Assembly (NCBI RefSeq): GCF_016406125.1
Contig: NZ_CP066339.1
Span: 434,001-498,000 of the forward strand
Reading direction: 5' to 3'
Origin: Alicyclobacillus sp. SO9
GTDB taxonomy: Bacteria > Bacillota > Bacilli > Alicyclobacillales > Alicyclobacillaceae
DNA: 64,000 bases
Made by a program: the position numbers and the translations under genes. Positions 17,638 through 26,485 of the stretch are shown piece after piece (position 1 is the stretch's first letter; every line of letters begins with the position of its first letter). The notes under the pieces were generated by a model that was given only the letters and a program-made list of their open reading frames with translations, made no database searches and was not told where the DNA came from.

Positions 17638-18594
17638 ATGGGGAAGTATCAACCACGAAATTCACAAGAGTCACCAAGGTTTTGCGGAGTACGCACGTTT
17701 ATGCGGCTGCCGCTGGTCGAGACGCCGGAGCCGCAGATTGACTTTGCAGTCATGGGGGCGCCGTTTGACGGGGGGCAGTCGTTTCGAACGGGATCACGCA
17801 TGGGACCAGAATCAATCCGCGACTTCTCCGTATTGCTGAGACCGTACAACGTGGAGCAGGAAATCAATCTGTTCGACTACTTGTCAGGCGTGGACTATGG
17901 CGATTTGTCTGTTGTTCCCGGATACATTGAAGAATCCTACGAGCGCATTGAAAAGGGATTGGACGAGGTGCTGGCAGCGGGGATTACACCAATTGTCCTT
18001 GGCGGCGATCACGCTATCACTCTGGCGGAACTTCGCTCCATCGCCAAGACGCATGGACCGGTGGGGCTTGTTCACTTCGATGCTCATTCCGACACGTGGG
18101 ACAGCTACTTTGGGCTGAAGTACAACCACGGTACAACGTTCCGCAGAGCCATCGAAGAAGGATTGATAGACACCAGCCGCGGTATCCAAGTCGGTATGCG
18201 GGGACCCTTGTATGCCCCTGGCGATTTGGATGATGCACGGGAACTGGGATTGGCACTCTACACAACCAGCCAGCTTCAATCTATCGGGATTGACCGTATG
18301 TTGGAAATCATTAAAGAGCGAGTTGGCAACGGCCCGACATTCTTATCCTTTGATGTAGACTTTCTCGATCCCGTTTACGCACCCGGCACTGGCACACCAG
18401 AAGTAGCCGGACCGACGACAGCGGAAGCCTTGCGACTGGTTCGCGGACTCACCGGGATTGACTTCGTTGGCTTTGATGTGGTCGAAGTACTGCCGGCGTT
18501 CGACAGCGGACAGCTCACAGCCGCCGCCGCTGCCAACGTGGCCTACGAAATGATTACACTGCTGGCTTTGGCTAAACGCGCCAAGGTTGAATAA
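17638..18594 (+). CDS. Agmatinase/ureohydrolase-family enzyme
   Basis: A 318-residue arginase-superfamily protein with all binuclear-metal motifs: GGDHAITLAEL, HFDAHSDTWDSY and SFDVDFLDPVYAPGTGTPE. These supply the His/Asp ligands, and the family cleaves a guanidino group to release urea. ATG 17638 follows CTAGGAGGCGCATCAC. Candidate substrates are agmatine, 4-guanidinobutyrate and 3-guanidinopropionate. The downstream aminotransferase and aldehyde dehydrogenases suit routes through putrescine or 4-aminobutyrate. Exact specificity is inferred. Confidence 0.88.
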   Translation: MGKYQPRNSQESPRFCGVRTFMRLPLVETPEPQIDFAVMGAPFDGGQSFRTGSRMGPESIRDFSVLLRPYNVEQEINLFDYLSGVDYGDLSVVPGYIEESYERIEKGLDEVLAAGITPIVLGGDHAITLAELRSIAKTHGPVGLVHFDAHSDTWDSYFGLKYNHGTTFRRAIEEGLIDTSRGIQVGMRGPLYAPGDLDDARELGLALYTTSQLQSIGIDRMLEIIKERVGNGPTFLSFDVDFLDPVYAPGTGTPEVAGPTTAEALRLVRGLTGIDFVGFDVVEVLPAFDSGQLTAAAAANVAYEMITLLALAKRAKVE

Positions 18595-18643
18595 CGACTT
18601 ATCTCGACTCGACTTACTTAAAAATAGGAAGAGGGGAAACTGT

Positions 18644-20008
18644 ATGAGTTCACAGGAAAGTTACGATAGAATCGTTCCGGTGCCAAAATCGGATCGGACA
18701 ATGAATCTATGGCACACCTTTACACTGTGGATTGCGGCCAACGTGGTTGTGACAACGGTGTTTACAGGAATGCTGCTTGTGCCGGACTTGAAGTTCTGGC
18801 ATGCGATGCTGATTGTTCTGCTGGGATCGCTTGTTGGCGGAATTCCGCTCATATTGACCGGCAACATGGGAACGAGAACAGGGCTGCCTACCATGATTCT
18901 AACCCGGGGCGCATTCGGTCACTTTGGTTCCGCGCTTCCATCTGCTGTAAATACGATTGTATTAATGGGCTGGAGCTGGATTCAGGCCTATATGGGCGGA
19001 CTCAGTTTGAACAACGCAATTAAGTATTTGACAGGGTACAGCAATATCAATTTATTCGTCATCGTGACTGAAATTATCGTTGTGGCTATTACACTGTACG
19101 GACACCGTATGATTGAAAGAACGGAGAATTTAGTGGCAAGTCTCATGCTAATCCTTTCCGTCGTGGTATTCAGCTATATGTTTATACACTTCCATTTGTC
19201 CGCCCTGACCAGCATGGCGGTATCGAAACACCCTGAAATCACATCCATGGTTGCCTTTGATATTGTGGTTGCTACCGCATTTTCATGGATGACTTCATCC
19301 TGTGATTACAATCGAAATGTGAAAAAGCAAAGTACCAGTATGCTGGGTACGTGGCTTGGTTATACCTTGGCGACAGTCGTAGCTATGGGCTTGGGCGCAG
19401 CGGTATCTGGATTTTCACTGCTCGGCCACCGGCCGCAGACGTATGACCCGACCACGCTCATTGGATCGATTAACCCAACCCTTGGCTTTGTAGCCGGCAT
19501 CGTGATTTTCCTCTCTGTTATTTCTACGAACGTAATGGCACTGTACAGTGCAAGCATGTCTTACCTAGCTATCTTTCCAAAGCAGAAGTTTTTTGCTCCG
19601 ACTCTCGCTCTCGGGGTTGCTGCAGTCTTAGGTGCTTTGCTCAAGACTTGGCTGACAAGCAACTTCGAAAACTTCATCTTAATGGTCGGCACGCTGTTTA
19701 TCCCGGTCAGTGCCATCATGCTGACAGACTACTATCTCTTAAAACGGGGGTATTACAACTCTGAGGAGATTGTGTCCGGAGCAGAGAAAAAGTACTGGTA
19801 CACTGGCGGGTTCAATCTGATTTCCTATGTCGTGTATATCCTGGGCGCTGCCTTCGCTTATTACTTCACCTACGTGAAACCCTTGGCAACAGGTGCGACC
19901 ATTCTAACTTTCTTGGTTACGGCGGTATTGTACTTTGCCATTATGAGAATGGCAGGGGCAAAAGTGGCTTTTGAGGGCGAATCTGTCATGGGTTCTTTGG
20001 TGGACTGA
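18644..20008 (+). CDS. NCS1-family (CodB-like) nucleobase/cation symporter
   Basis: About 454 residues and twelve hydrophobic segments. Family features are GNMGTRTGLPTMILTRGAFG near helix 3, FSWMTSSCDYNRN near the middle and LLKRGYY near the end. NCS1 proteins import cytosine, uracil, hydantoins, allantoin and related small nitrogen compounds. ATG 18644 follows GAGGGG; codons upstream to 18587 overlap the agmatinase end and lack a site. Its place in the operon suggests it imports the substrate handled by the neighbours. Confidence 0.85.
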   Translation: MSSQESYDRIVPVPKSDRTMNLWHTFTLWIAANVVVTTVFTGMLLVPDLKFWHAMLIVLLGSLVGGIPLILTGNMGTRTGLPTMILTRGAFGHFGSALPSAVNTIVLMGWSWIQAYMGGLSLNNAIKYLTGYSNINLFVIVTEIIVVAITLYGHRMIERTENLVASLMLILSVVVFSYMFIHFHLSALTSMAVSKHPEITSMVAFDIVVATAFSWMTSSCDYNRNVKKQSTSMLGTWLGYTLATVVAMGLGAAVSGFSLLGHRPQTYDPTTLIGSINPTLGFVAGIVIFLSVISTNVMALYSASMSYLAIFPKQKFFAPTLALGVAAVLGALLKTWLTSNFENFILMVGTLFIPVSAIMLTDYYLLKRGYYNSEEIVSGAEKKYWYTGGFNLISYVVYILGAAFAYYFTYVKPLATGATILTFLVTAVLYFAIMRMAGAKVAFEGESVMGSLVD

Positions 20009-20667
20009 TGAATATGTTTAAGCCTGTCAAAATCGTCGACTTATCTCTCACTCTCGATGACAACACACCTATTTATCCGGGCGACCCAAAGCCCCATTTG
20101 TCTGTGGCTACAACCATCGAGCACGATGGGTACAATCTGCATCATGTGCATATCGGATCGCAGAGTGGAAGTCACGTAGATGCACCATACCACTTTCTTC
20201 AATCCGGGCAGACCATTGATGAGTCTGATTTATCCTTGTTTATTGGTACAGGGCTGGTTATCCCAGCCCTTGGCAAGGGTGAACAAGAAGCGATTCGGCT
20301 GCAAGATGTACAGCCATACGTGGACCAGGTTGAAGCAGGCCACATTGTTCTCTTTCATACAGGCTGGTCGCAATACGGGGGGACAGACAAGTACTTTCTT
20401 CACCCCTATGTACACGTTGAGGTAATTAAGGCATTGCTGGAGAAAGGTATAAGGACCTTCTGCATTGATTGCATCAATCTCGATATCACCGGCGGCGACA
20501 GCTTTCCCGCACACGATGCCATCGCCGCTGTGAACGGAATCATATCGGAGAATCTGACAAACTTTGAGTCCATAGACTTTGCCAATCCGCTCATCTCTCT
20601 GTTCCCCATTAAGCTCAGTGGGAGTGATGGTGCTCCTGTGCGGGCAGTGGCTATGCAGGTGGAGTAG
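20008..20667 (+). CDS. Cyclase-family protein (kynurenine formamidase/isatin hydrolase-like)
   Basis: A 219-residue protein whose ATG overlaps the permease stop (TGATG). SGSHVDAPYHF is the metal-binding HxDxxxHF motif of the cyclase family, preceded by LSLTLDDNTPIYPGDP and followed by GHIVLFHTGW and a later GGDSFPAHDAIA. Members hydrolyse amide or cyclic amide bonds (N-formylkynurenine, isatin). In this operon it could open a ring or remove a formyl or carbamoyl group. That role is inferred. Confidence 0.82.
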   Translation: MNMFKPVKIVDLSLTLDDNTPIYPGDPKPHLSVATTIEHDGYNLHHVHIGSQSGSHVDAPYHFLQSGQTIDESDLSLFIGTGLVIPALGKGEQEAIRLQDVQPYVDQVEAGHIVLFHTGWSQYGGTDKYFLHPYVHVEVIKALLEKGIRTFCIDCINLDITGGDSFPAHDAIAAVNGIISENLTNFESIDFANPLISLFPIKLSGSDGAPVRAVAMQVE

Positions 20668-20771
20668 GGCTGGCTCCATGCTAGGACGCAGTGTTTCATT
20701 CAGACTGCTTAGAATCAAGACCGTTTAGAATCAAGGCTTGGAATCAAGACTGCTGCGAATCGAGGTGCAAC

Positions 20772-21722
20772 ATGACGGCTTTTAAACTGGGTGTATACCA
20801 AGGCCAACCAGTACAGGGCAACATCGAGGGGACCTTGCAACTTATGGAACAAGTGATTGCGGAAGCCGGTGAGAAGAGCGTTCAAATTCTCGTGTTTCCT
20901 GAGTTGTTCATTACGGGTTACCTGCCGGAGTTGTGGGAGCATGTGCCTTCTCAAGCCGAAGAAGAGGAATGGATGAACCGTTTAACACAGTCCGCAAGGC
21001 AACACGATGTGTGGATTGTGTTCGGACACCCATCTTACCGTGTGTCGCCTTTGAGTCCGCTTGACGAGCGCAGCAATGCGCGGGTCCATGAGGGCAGCAA
21101 TGAACGCACCGACAATCGAATCGATAATTACGGTGATAGTCACAGCGATGAGCACATCAAGCATCCAAGCGGTCCGTATATCCCAGCTCCGTTCACCAAT
21201 GGGATCACACTCCTTTCCCCCGACGGCGTTGTCGGCACATATGCGAAGGTACACCTGTTTGGAGATGAGCCGAAGACATTTGTCTATGGAAGCGAGTTTC
21301 CGGTTTGGGATACGCCCTTCGGACGCGTGGCTTTACAAAGTTGCTATGACATTGAATTTCCGGAATCTGCGCGCATGGCGGCAGTGCAGGGAGCACAGTT
21401 GCTCATTAACCCGGCGAACAACATGTCTCCCTTCGGAGAACATCACCGGCGTTATTCCATGGTCAGAGCCATGGAGAACAGTCTCTTTGTCATCACTGTT
21501 AACCGACTGGGTCCAGAGAAAGACATCGATTTTTGCGGGAAGACTTGTGTAGCGCATCCAGAAGGCAGGTGGTTATTGGAAACAGACAGGGAAGAGGGGC
21601 TGCAAACGACCGAGATCGACCTTTCGGACATTGCATCTTTAGACCCGTCAGTCCATTACCTAAATCAAAGGAGACCTGCGCTGTACAGGGCGTTAATAGA
21701 GTCCAAAGACGCAAGACAGTGA
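20772..21722 (+). CDS. Nitrilase-superfamily carbon-nitrogen hydrolase
   Basis: The catalytic triad is visible: Glu in VFPELFITGY, Lys in YAKVHLFGDE and Cys in LQSCYDIEFPESAR. ATG 20772 follows CGAGGTGC; upstream codons carry no site. Residues around 100-140 form a hydrophilic Asp/Asn/His-rich insertion (NARVHEGSNERTDNRID) not usual in the family. Candidate reactions are amide or N-carbamoyl hydrolysis, for example N-carbamoylputrescine or beta-ureido acids. Just upstream, 20695-20760 holds degenerate AGAATCAAGAC repeats. Confidence 0.85.
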   Translation: MTAFKLGVYQGQPVQGNIEGTLQLMEQVIAEAGEKSVQILVFPELFITGYLPELWEHVPSQAEEEEWMNRLTQSARQHDVWIVFGHPSYRVSPLSPLDERSNARVHEGSNERTDNRIDNYGDSHSDEHIKHPSGPYIPAPFTNGITLLSPDGVVGTYAKVHLFGDEPKTFVYGSEFPVWDTPFGRVALQSCYDIEFPESARMAAVQGAQLLINPANNMSPFGEHHRRYSMVRAMENSLFVITVNRLGPEKDIDFCGKTCVAHPEGRWLLETDREEGLQTTEIDLSDIASLDPSVHYLNQRRPALYRALIESKDARQ

Positions 21723-21767
21723 CGTAAAACAGTGATACAAGACGTAAAACGGAGAGGAGACAACAGG

Positions 21768-23306
21768 ATGACAGAACCTCATTTACCTGAAGACGTAAGT
21801 CTCCTATTGTCTTCGCTGGAAACAGGTTCAGACGGAACCTGTCTGGCGTATATCGACGGCAGTTTTGTTCAGGCGGAAACAGGAGATATGCGGGCTCTGT
21901 ATTATCCGGCTACCAATGAGTTCACAGCAATGGTGACGGAAGCGGCTGAAGCAGAAGCTGAGGCAGCTGTTCAGGCTGCACGCCGCGCATTTGACCAGGA
22001 CGGATGGCCGGAAACAGATGCATATGAGCGAGCAGGGCTTTTACATCGGCTGGCAGATGAACTTGAACAAGAGGCAACTGTATTTGCGAGACTAGAGACA
22101 ATCAACAGTGGTAAACCCTTAAGGGAATGTATTTTGGATGTGGAGGACGCTGTACGGTGTTTTCGGTATTTTGCGGGTCTGGCAACAACCGACAGCGGTC
22201 AAATGCTGGATACAGGTGCAGACATACAAACGACTGTCGTACGCGATGCAGTTGGTGTCTGTGTACAGATTATTCCATGGAACTTTCCTTTACTGATAGC
22301 GGTTTGGAAATTGGCGCCTGCTCTGGCTGCAGGCAATACATGTATTGTCAAACCTTCGGAATTTACGCCGTTGTCTGTGTTGAAGCTGGCAGAATTAATG
22401 CATCGCGTCGGCTTCCCTAAGGGGGTCGTCAACGTGGTACCCGGCCGGGGCAGTGTTATCGGGCAGTATCTGGCCGAACACAAACTGGTAGATAAAGTGG
22501 CGTTCACCGGCGGAACGGAAACCGGACGAAAGATTCTACAAGCTGCTGCATCCAATATGAAGAACGTCTCGTTGGAGTTAGGCGGCAAATCGCCGAACAT
22601 CATCTTTGCTGACGCTGATTTTGACACGGCTGTGGATTATGCGCTGTTGGGTGTGTTTATGAATGCCGGGCAGGTGTGTGCAGCGGGATCGCGCATTTTG
22701 GTAGAAGACAGTATCTACAACCGCTTCGTTGCCGCACTGGCTGCAAAGGCGCAAAACATTGCGCTGGGAGACAGTTTCTCTGATGAGACCGAAATGGGAC
22801 CGCTTATTTCCAAAACACACATGGAAAAGGTGGAGAATTATATCCGTTTGGGACTTGCGGAAGGCGCAACCCTCCTAACAGGGGGGAAACGTCATGAGCA
22901 TTTTGTAGACGGCAACTACCTGCTGCCCACGCTGTTTACCGATACAACTCCTGACATGCGGATTGTGCAGGAGGAGATTTTTGGACCCGTCGGTGTAATA
23001 CAAAGGTTCTCGACCGAAGACGAAGCGGTTGAATTGGCGAACAATTCCCAGTACGGGTTGGCAGCAGGTGTGTTTACAACTGACGGTGCAAAGGCCCAGC
23101 GGGTGGTTCGCAAGCTGCGGGCTGGCATAACGTGGATTAACACCTACCACCCGGCCTTTGTCGAAGCACCTTGGGGCGGATACAAGCAGTCCGGGTTGGG
23201 ACGGGAACTTGGGACACAGGGGTACGAAGCGTATACGGAAACAAAGCAAATCAGTACGAATTTGAACGTTCAGCCGTCCGGATGGTATCGGGGCCAAGAT
23301 GATTGA
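21768..23306 (+). CDS. NAD(P)-dependent aldehyde dehydrogenase (betaine/aminobutyraldehyde type)
   Basis: A 512-residue ALDH with PWNFPLLIAVWKLAPALAAGN, the nucleotide loop FTGGTETGRK, the catalytic Glu region LELGGKSPNIIF and the catalytic Cys in NAGQVCAAGSR. It ends WGGYKQSGLGRELG. ATG 21768 follows GGAGAGGAGA. The sequence resembles the broad group acting on betaine aldehyde, 4-aminobutyraldehyde and 4-guanidinobutyraldehyde. The operon context favours an omega-amino aldehyde. Confidence 0.88.
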   Translation: MTEPHLPEDVSLLLSSLETGSDGTCLAYIDGSFVQAETGDMRALYYPATNEFTAMVTEAAEAEAEAAVQAARRAFDQDGWPETDAYERAGLLHRLADELEQEATVFARLETINSGKPLRECILDVEDAVRCFRYFAGLATTDSGQMLDTGADIQTTVVRDAVGVCVQIIPWNFPLLIAVWKLAPALAAGNTCIVKPSEFTPLSVLKLAELMHRVGFPKGVVNVVPGRGSVIGQYLAEHKLVDKVAFTGGTETGRKILQAAASNMKNVSLELGGKSPNIIFADADFDTAVDYALLGVFMNAGQVCAAGSRILVEDSIYNRFVAALAAKAQNIALGDSFSDETEMGPLISKTHMEKVENYIRLGLAEGATLLTGGKRHEHFVDGNYLLPTLFTDTTPDMRIVQEEIFGPVGVIQRFSTEDEAVELANNSQYGLAAGVFTTDGAKAQRVVRKLRAGITWINTYHPAFVEAPWGGYKQSGLGRELGTQGYEAYTETKQISTNLNVQPSGWYRGQDD

Positions 23307-23373
23307 GGCTGAATAGCAATGGCCGCGCAAGCAAAATGCAGAGGGCTGACGAAGAACAGAGGAGGAGAGTTGA

Positions 23374-24726
23374 ATGCAAACGAGTGACAGAAACTTCATT
23401 AAGCTAAACACACCGATTCCGGGACCGAAGGCCGCCGCAATGTTGGAGGAGAGAAAGAAACATGTACCGCGCGGTGTATCCAACACCGTTCCGACATTTG
23501 CCGAAACAGCCGAAGGAGCCCTTGTCACTGATGTGGATGGAAACACGTTCATCGATTTTGCCGGAGCCATCGGCACTTTGAATGTGGGTCACCGTCCCCA
23601 GGCATTGGTGGATGCGTTAAAGCAGCAACTCGATAAATACCTCCATACAGGATTCAATGTCATGATGTACGAGCCGTACATCCAGCTTGCAGAGAAGCTG
23701 AATCAATTGACACCGGGAGACCACGCAAAGAAGACGTTGTTTTTAAACAGTGGTGCAGAAGCGGTGGAAAACGCGGTCAAAATTGCACGGAAGTATACAG
23801 GCAGAAAAGCCATTATCTCCTTTGAACGGGGATTTCACGGCAGAACCCTGCTCACCATGTCCCTGACCAGCAAAGTGAAGCCCTACAAATACCAGTTTGG
23901 TCCCTTTGCACCGGAAACCTACAAGATGCGTTATCCCTACTACTACCGGGCGCCATATGGTGTCACGCCCGAGCAAGTGGATGAGCAAGTTTTGGCCCAG
24001 TTCGAGGAGTTCTTTCTCTCCGAAGTGGCCCCTGAAGATGTAGCCGCAGTCATTCTGGAACCCGTGCAGGGTGAGGGCGGATTTGTGGTCCCGTCCAAGG
24101 CCTTCGTCCAAGGTGTGAAGAGGATTTGCGAGAAATACGACATCCTGCTGATTGCAGACGAGATTCAGACCGGATTCGGCCGAACGGGAAAGCTGTTTGC
24201 TATGGAACACTTTGATGTGATTCCCGATCTCGTTACTCTATCCAAATCGATTGCCGCCGGCCTGCCCTTGAGTGCTGTCACGGGCCGTGCAGACATCATG
24301 GATGCATCGAGTCCTGGTGAAATTGGCGGGACCTACGGCGGCAGCCCGCTGGGTTGTGTTGCAGCCCTTGAAGTGATTAAGATGATGGAAGAGGATCATC
24401 TGCCGGACAGAGCGGCAGTGATTGGCGAAAAGATTAGGGCACGCTTTGAAAAGCTGAAAAGCCGGTATGCTTTTATCGGTGACGTTCGCGGCTTAGGTGC
24501 TATGTGCGCATTGGAAATCGTCAAAGACCCCGAAACCAAAGAACCCGACAAGGCACTGACAAGTCGCATTATTCAGGCGTGTTATCAGAACGGCGTGATG
24601 GTGCTCAGTGCAGGTTTGTACAGCAACGTCATACGGACCCTCAGCCCGCTGGTCATCACAGACGAGCAGTTGGAAGAAGGACTGGACGCCATGGAACAAG
24701 CGTTCGCCGAGGTTGCAGGGAGTTAG
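23374..24726 (+). CDS. Class III omega-aminotransferase (4-aminobutyrate aminotransferase-like)
   Basis: A 450-residue PLP enzyme. NSGAEAVENAVKIARKYTGR and SFERGFHGRTL bind the cofactor phosphate and ring, and DEIQTGFGRTGKLFA contains the ring-nitrogen Asp. TLSKSIAAGLPLSAV contains the Schiff-base Lys, and GGTYGGSPLGCVAAL completes the site. ATG 23374 follows AGAGGAGGAGAG. It would move the amino group of 4-aminobutyrate or a similar omega-amino acid to 2-oxoglutarate or pyruvate, yielding a semialdehyde for the next enzyme. gabT-like; putrescine or beta-alanine transaminase activity is possible. Confidence 0.87.
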   Translation: MQTSDRNFIKLNTPIPGPKAAAMLEERKKHVPRGVSNTVPTFAETAEGALVTDVDGNTFIDFAGAIGTLNVGHRPQALVDALKQQLDKYLHTGFNVMMYEPYIQLAEKLNQLTPGDHAKKTLFLNSGAEAVENAVKIARKYTGRKAIISFERGFHGRTLLTMSLTSKVKPYKYQFGPFAPETYKMRYPYYYRAPYGVTPEQVDEQVLAQFEEFFLSEVAPEDVAAVILEPVQGEGGFVVPSKAFVQGVKRICEKYDILLIADEIQTGFGRTGKLFAMEHFDVIPDLVTLSKSIAAGLPLSAVTGRADIMDASSPGEIGGTYGGSPLGCVAALEVIKMMEEDHLPDRAAVIGEKIRARFEKLKSRYAFIGDVRGLGAMCALEIVKDPETKEPDKALTSRIIQACYQNGVMVLSAGLYSNVIRTLSPLVITDEQLEEGLDAMEQAFAEVAGS

Positions 24727-24776
24727 GGATGTAGGAACGAGGGATCATCAAGTGGTAACGAAAGGGGCGGTGCAGG

Positions 24777-26198
24777 GTGAAAAAGCAACTGTTTATCAAC
24801 GGTGAATGGGTCGAGGCCAGCAAGTACGTGGAACTGAAGTCACCCTATGACGGGTCCGTCATTGCAGAGATTCCCGAGGCTGTGCCGGAGGAAGTGGACC
24901 AGGCCATTGCTGCAGCTGATGCAGCACGGCAAGTCATGGCGAAAATGCCTGCTCATCAGCGGGCCAGCATTCTGGAGAAACTGGTTCATCTATTTGAAAC
25001 CCGGGCAGATGAGGCAGCGGAGATTATCGCGACGGAAGCTGCTAAACCATTGAAAACCGCCAAGGGTGAAGTTGCCCGGACCATTCAGACCTATAAATTT
25101 GCAGCCGAAGAAGCGAAGCGTATCCACGGTGAGACGGTGCCTTTGGACGCAGCACCCGGCGGGGAAGGCCGCATGGGTTTCACAGTCCGTGAACCGTTGG
25201 GTGTCGTGGGGGCTATTACGCCCTTCAACTTCCCCATGAACCTAGTGGCTCATAAGGTTGGACCTGCCATTGCAACCGGGAACACCATTGTCCTGAAACC
25301 GGCCAACCAAACACCGCTGTCCGCATTTTTTCTGGCAGAACTTCTGGAAGAGGCCGGGTTGCCGAAAGGCGCACTGAATGTGGTGACAGGCAGAGGTTCT
25401 GTCGTCGGGGAGCAGATTGTGAAGGACAGTCGTGTCAGTATGATTACCTTCACAGGCAGCCCCGGTGTGGGCATCGGGATCCGCAACAAGGCTGGGTTGA
25501 AGCGTGTGACCTTGGAGCTTGGATCCAATTCGGCACTGATTGTGGATAACCATATTGACGTGGACAAAATCATCAATCGGTGTGTGACAGGCGCATTCTC
25601 ATTCCAGGGCCAGGTGTGTATTTCGCTGCAGCGCATTTATGTGCACGAAGGTGTGTTTGATACTTTTGTGGAGCGGTTCAAGGAGGAGACGGAGAAACTG
25701 CAAGTGGGCAATCCGCTTGACCCTGGCACAGACGTTTCGGCCATGATTACCCGGGCCGATGTAGACCGGGCCATGGATTGGATTCGGGAAGCCCACGAAG
25801 GCGGAGCTGAAGTTGCCGCAGGGGGTGTAGGTGAGGACGGCATCTTGTATCCGACAGTCCTTCTTCACTCCGAGAACACCATGAAAGTGTGTTGCAACGA
25901 AGTGTTCGCACCGATTGTTTCGATTAACAAAGTGGCCTCTATCCAGGAAGCCATCGACAAGGTGAACGATTCCCGGTACGGGCTGCAGGCAGGTATTTAT
26001 ACCGACAATGTTCACACAGCATTCGACGCAGCGGAGCAACTGCATGTAGGAGGCGTGATGGTGAACGACATCCCGACATTTCGCGTGGACAACATGCCAT
26101 ACGGTGGAGTCAAGGAAAGCGGAACAGGCCGTGAAGGTGTGAAGTACGCTGTGGAAGAGATGACAGAACTGAAACTGGTCGTGTTTAACCGGAACTAG
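24777..26198 (+). CDS. Aldehyde dehydrogenase (succinate-semialdehyde/glyceraldehyde-phosphate dehydrogenase-like)
   Basis: A 473-residue ALDH that starts MKKQLFINGEWVEASKYVELKSPYDGSVIAE. It has PFNFPMNLVAHKVGPAIATGN, the nucleotide loop FTGSPGVGIG, LELGSNSALIV (catalytic Glu) and FSFQGQVCISLQRIYVHEG (catalytic Cys). GTG 24777 follows AAAGGGG. It differs clearly from the ALDH at 21768, so the two are not a recent duplication. It is the last gene of the operon and would oxidise the semialdehyde made by the aminotransferase. Confidence 0.87.
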   Translation: MKKQLFINGEWVEASKYVELKSPYDGSVIAEIPEAVPEEVDQAIAAADAARQVMAKMPAHQRASILEKLVHLFETRADEAAEIIATEAAKPLKTAKGEVARTIQTYKFAAEEAKRIHGETVPLDAAPGGEGRMGFTVREPLGVVGAITPFNFPMNLVAHKVGPAIATGNTIVLKPANQTPLSAFFLAELLEEAGLPKGALNVVTGRGSVVGEQIVKDSRVSMITFTGSPGVGIGIRNKAGLKRVTLELGSNSALIVDNHIDVDKIINRCVTGAFSFQGQVCISLQRIYVHEGVFDTFVERFKEETEKLQVGNPLDPGTDVSAMITRADVDRAMDWIREAHEGGAEVAAGGVGEDGILYPTVLLHSENTMKVCCNEVFAPIVSINKVASIQEAIDKVNDSRYGLQAGIYTDNVHTAFDAAEQLHVGGVMVNDIPTFRVDNMPYGGVKESGTGREGVKYAVEEMTELKLVVFNRN

Positions 26199-26243
26199 TT
26201 TGCAGGGCTGGATGGGGGCTGTGACGAGATGGCGCCCACAGAG

Positions 26244-26373
26244 GAGGAAGAGGAAGAGGAAGAGGAAGAGGAAGAGGAAGAGGAAGAGGAAGAGGAAGAG
26301 GAAGAGGAACGGATGAGGAACGGATGAGGAACGGATGAGGAACGGATGAGGAACGGATGAGGAACGGATGAGG
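26244..26373. repeat. Purine-rich tandem repeats: 6-mer (GAGGAA) then 11-mer (GGAACGGATGA)
   Basis: About eleven GAGGAA units (26244-26309) run into six perfect GGAACGGATGA units (26307-26373). The stretch is almost purely purine on the plus strand. It starts about 45 bases after the last catabolic gene and is open in several frames only because it is repetitive. Confidence 0.9.
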
Positions 26374-26485
26374 AACAGCAGCCCACACGAGTCTATTGGA
26401 ACATCTATACGTTGTTCATCGGGAATAGACTCCTCAGGGATGCTTAAAATTGAAATTCTGGACAGATGGGAAGGCCAACTTGGGT

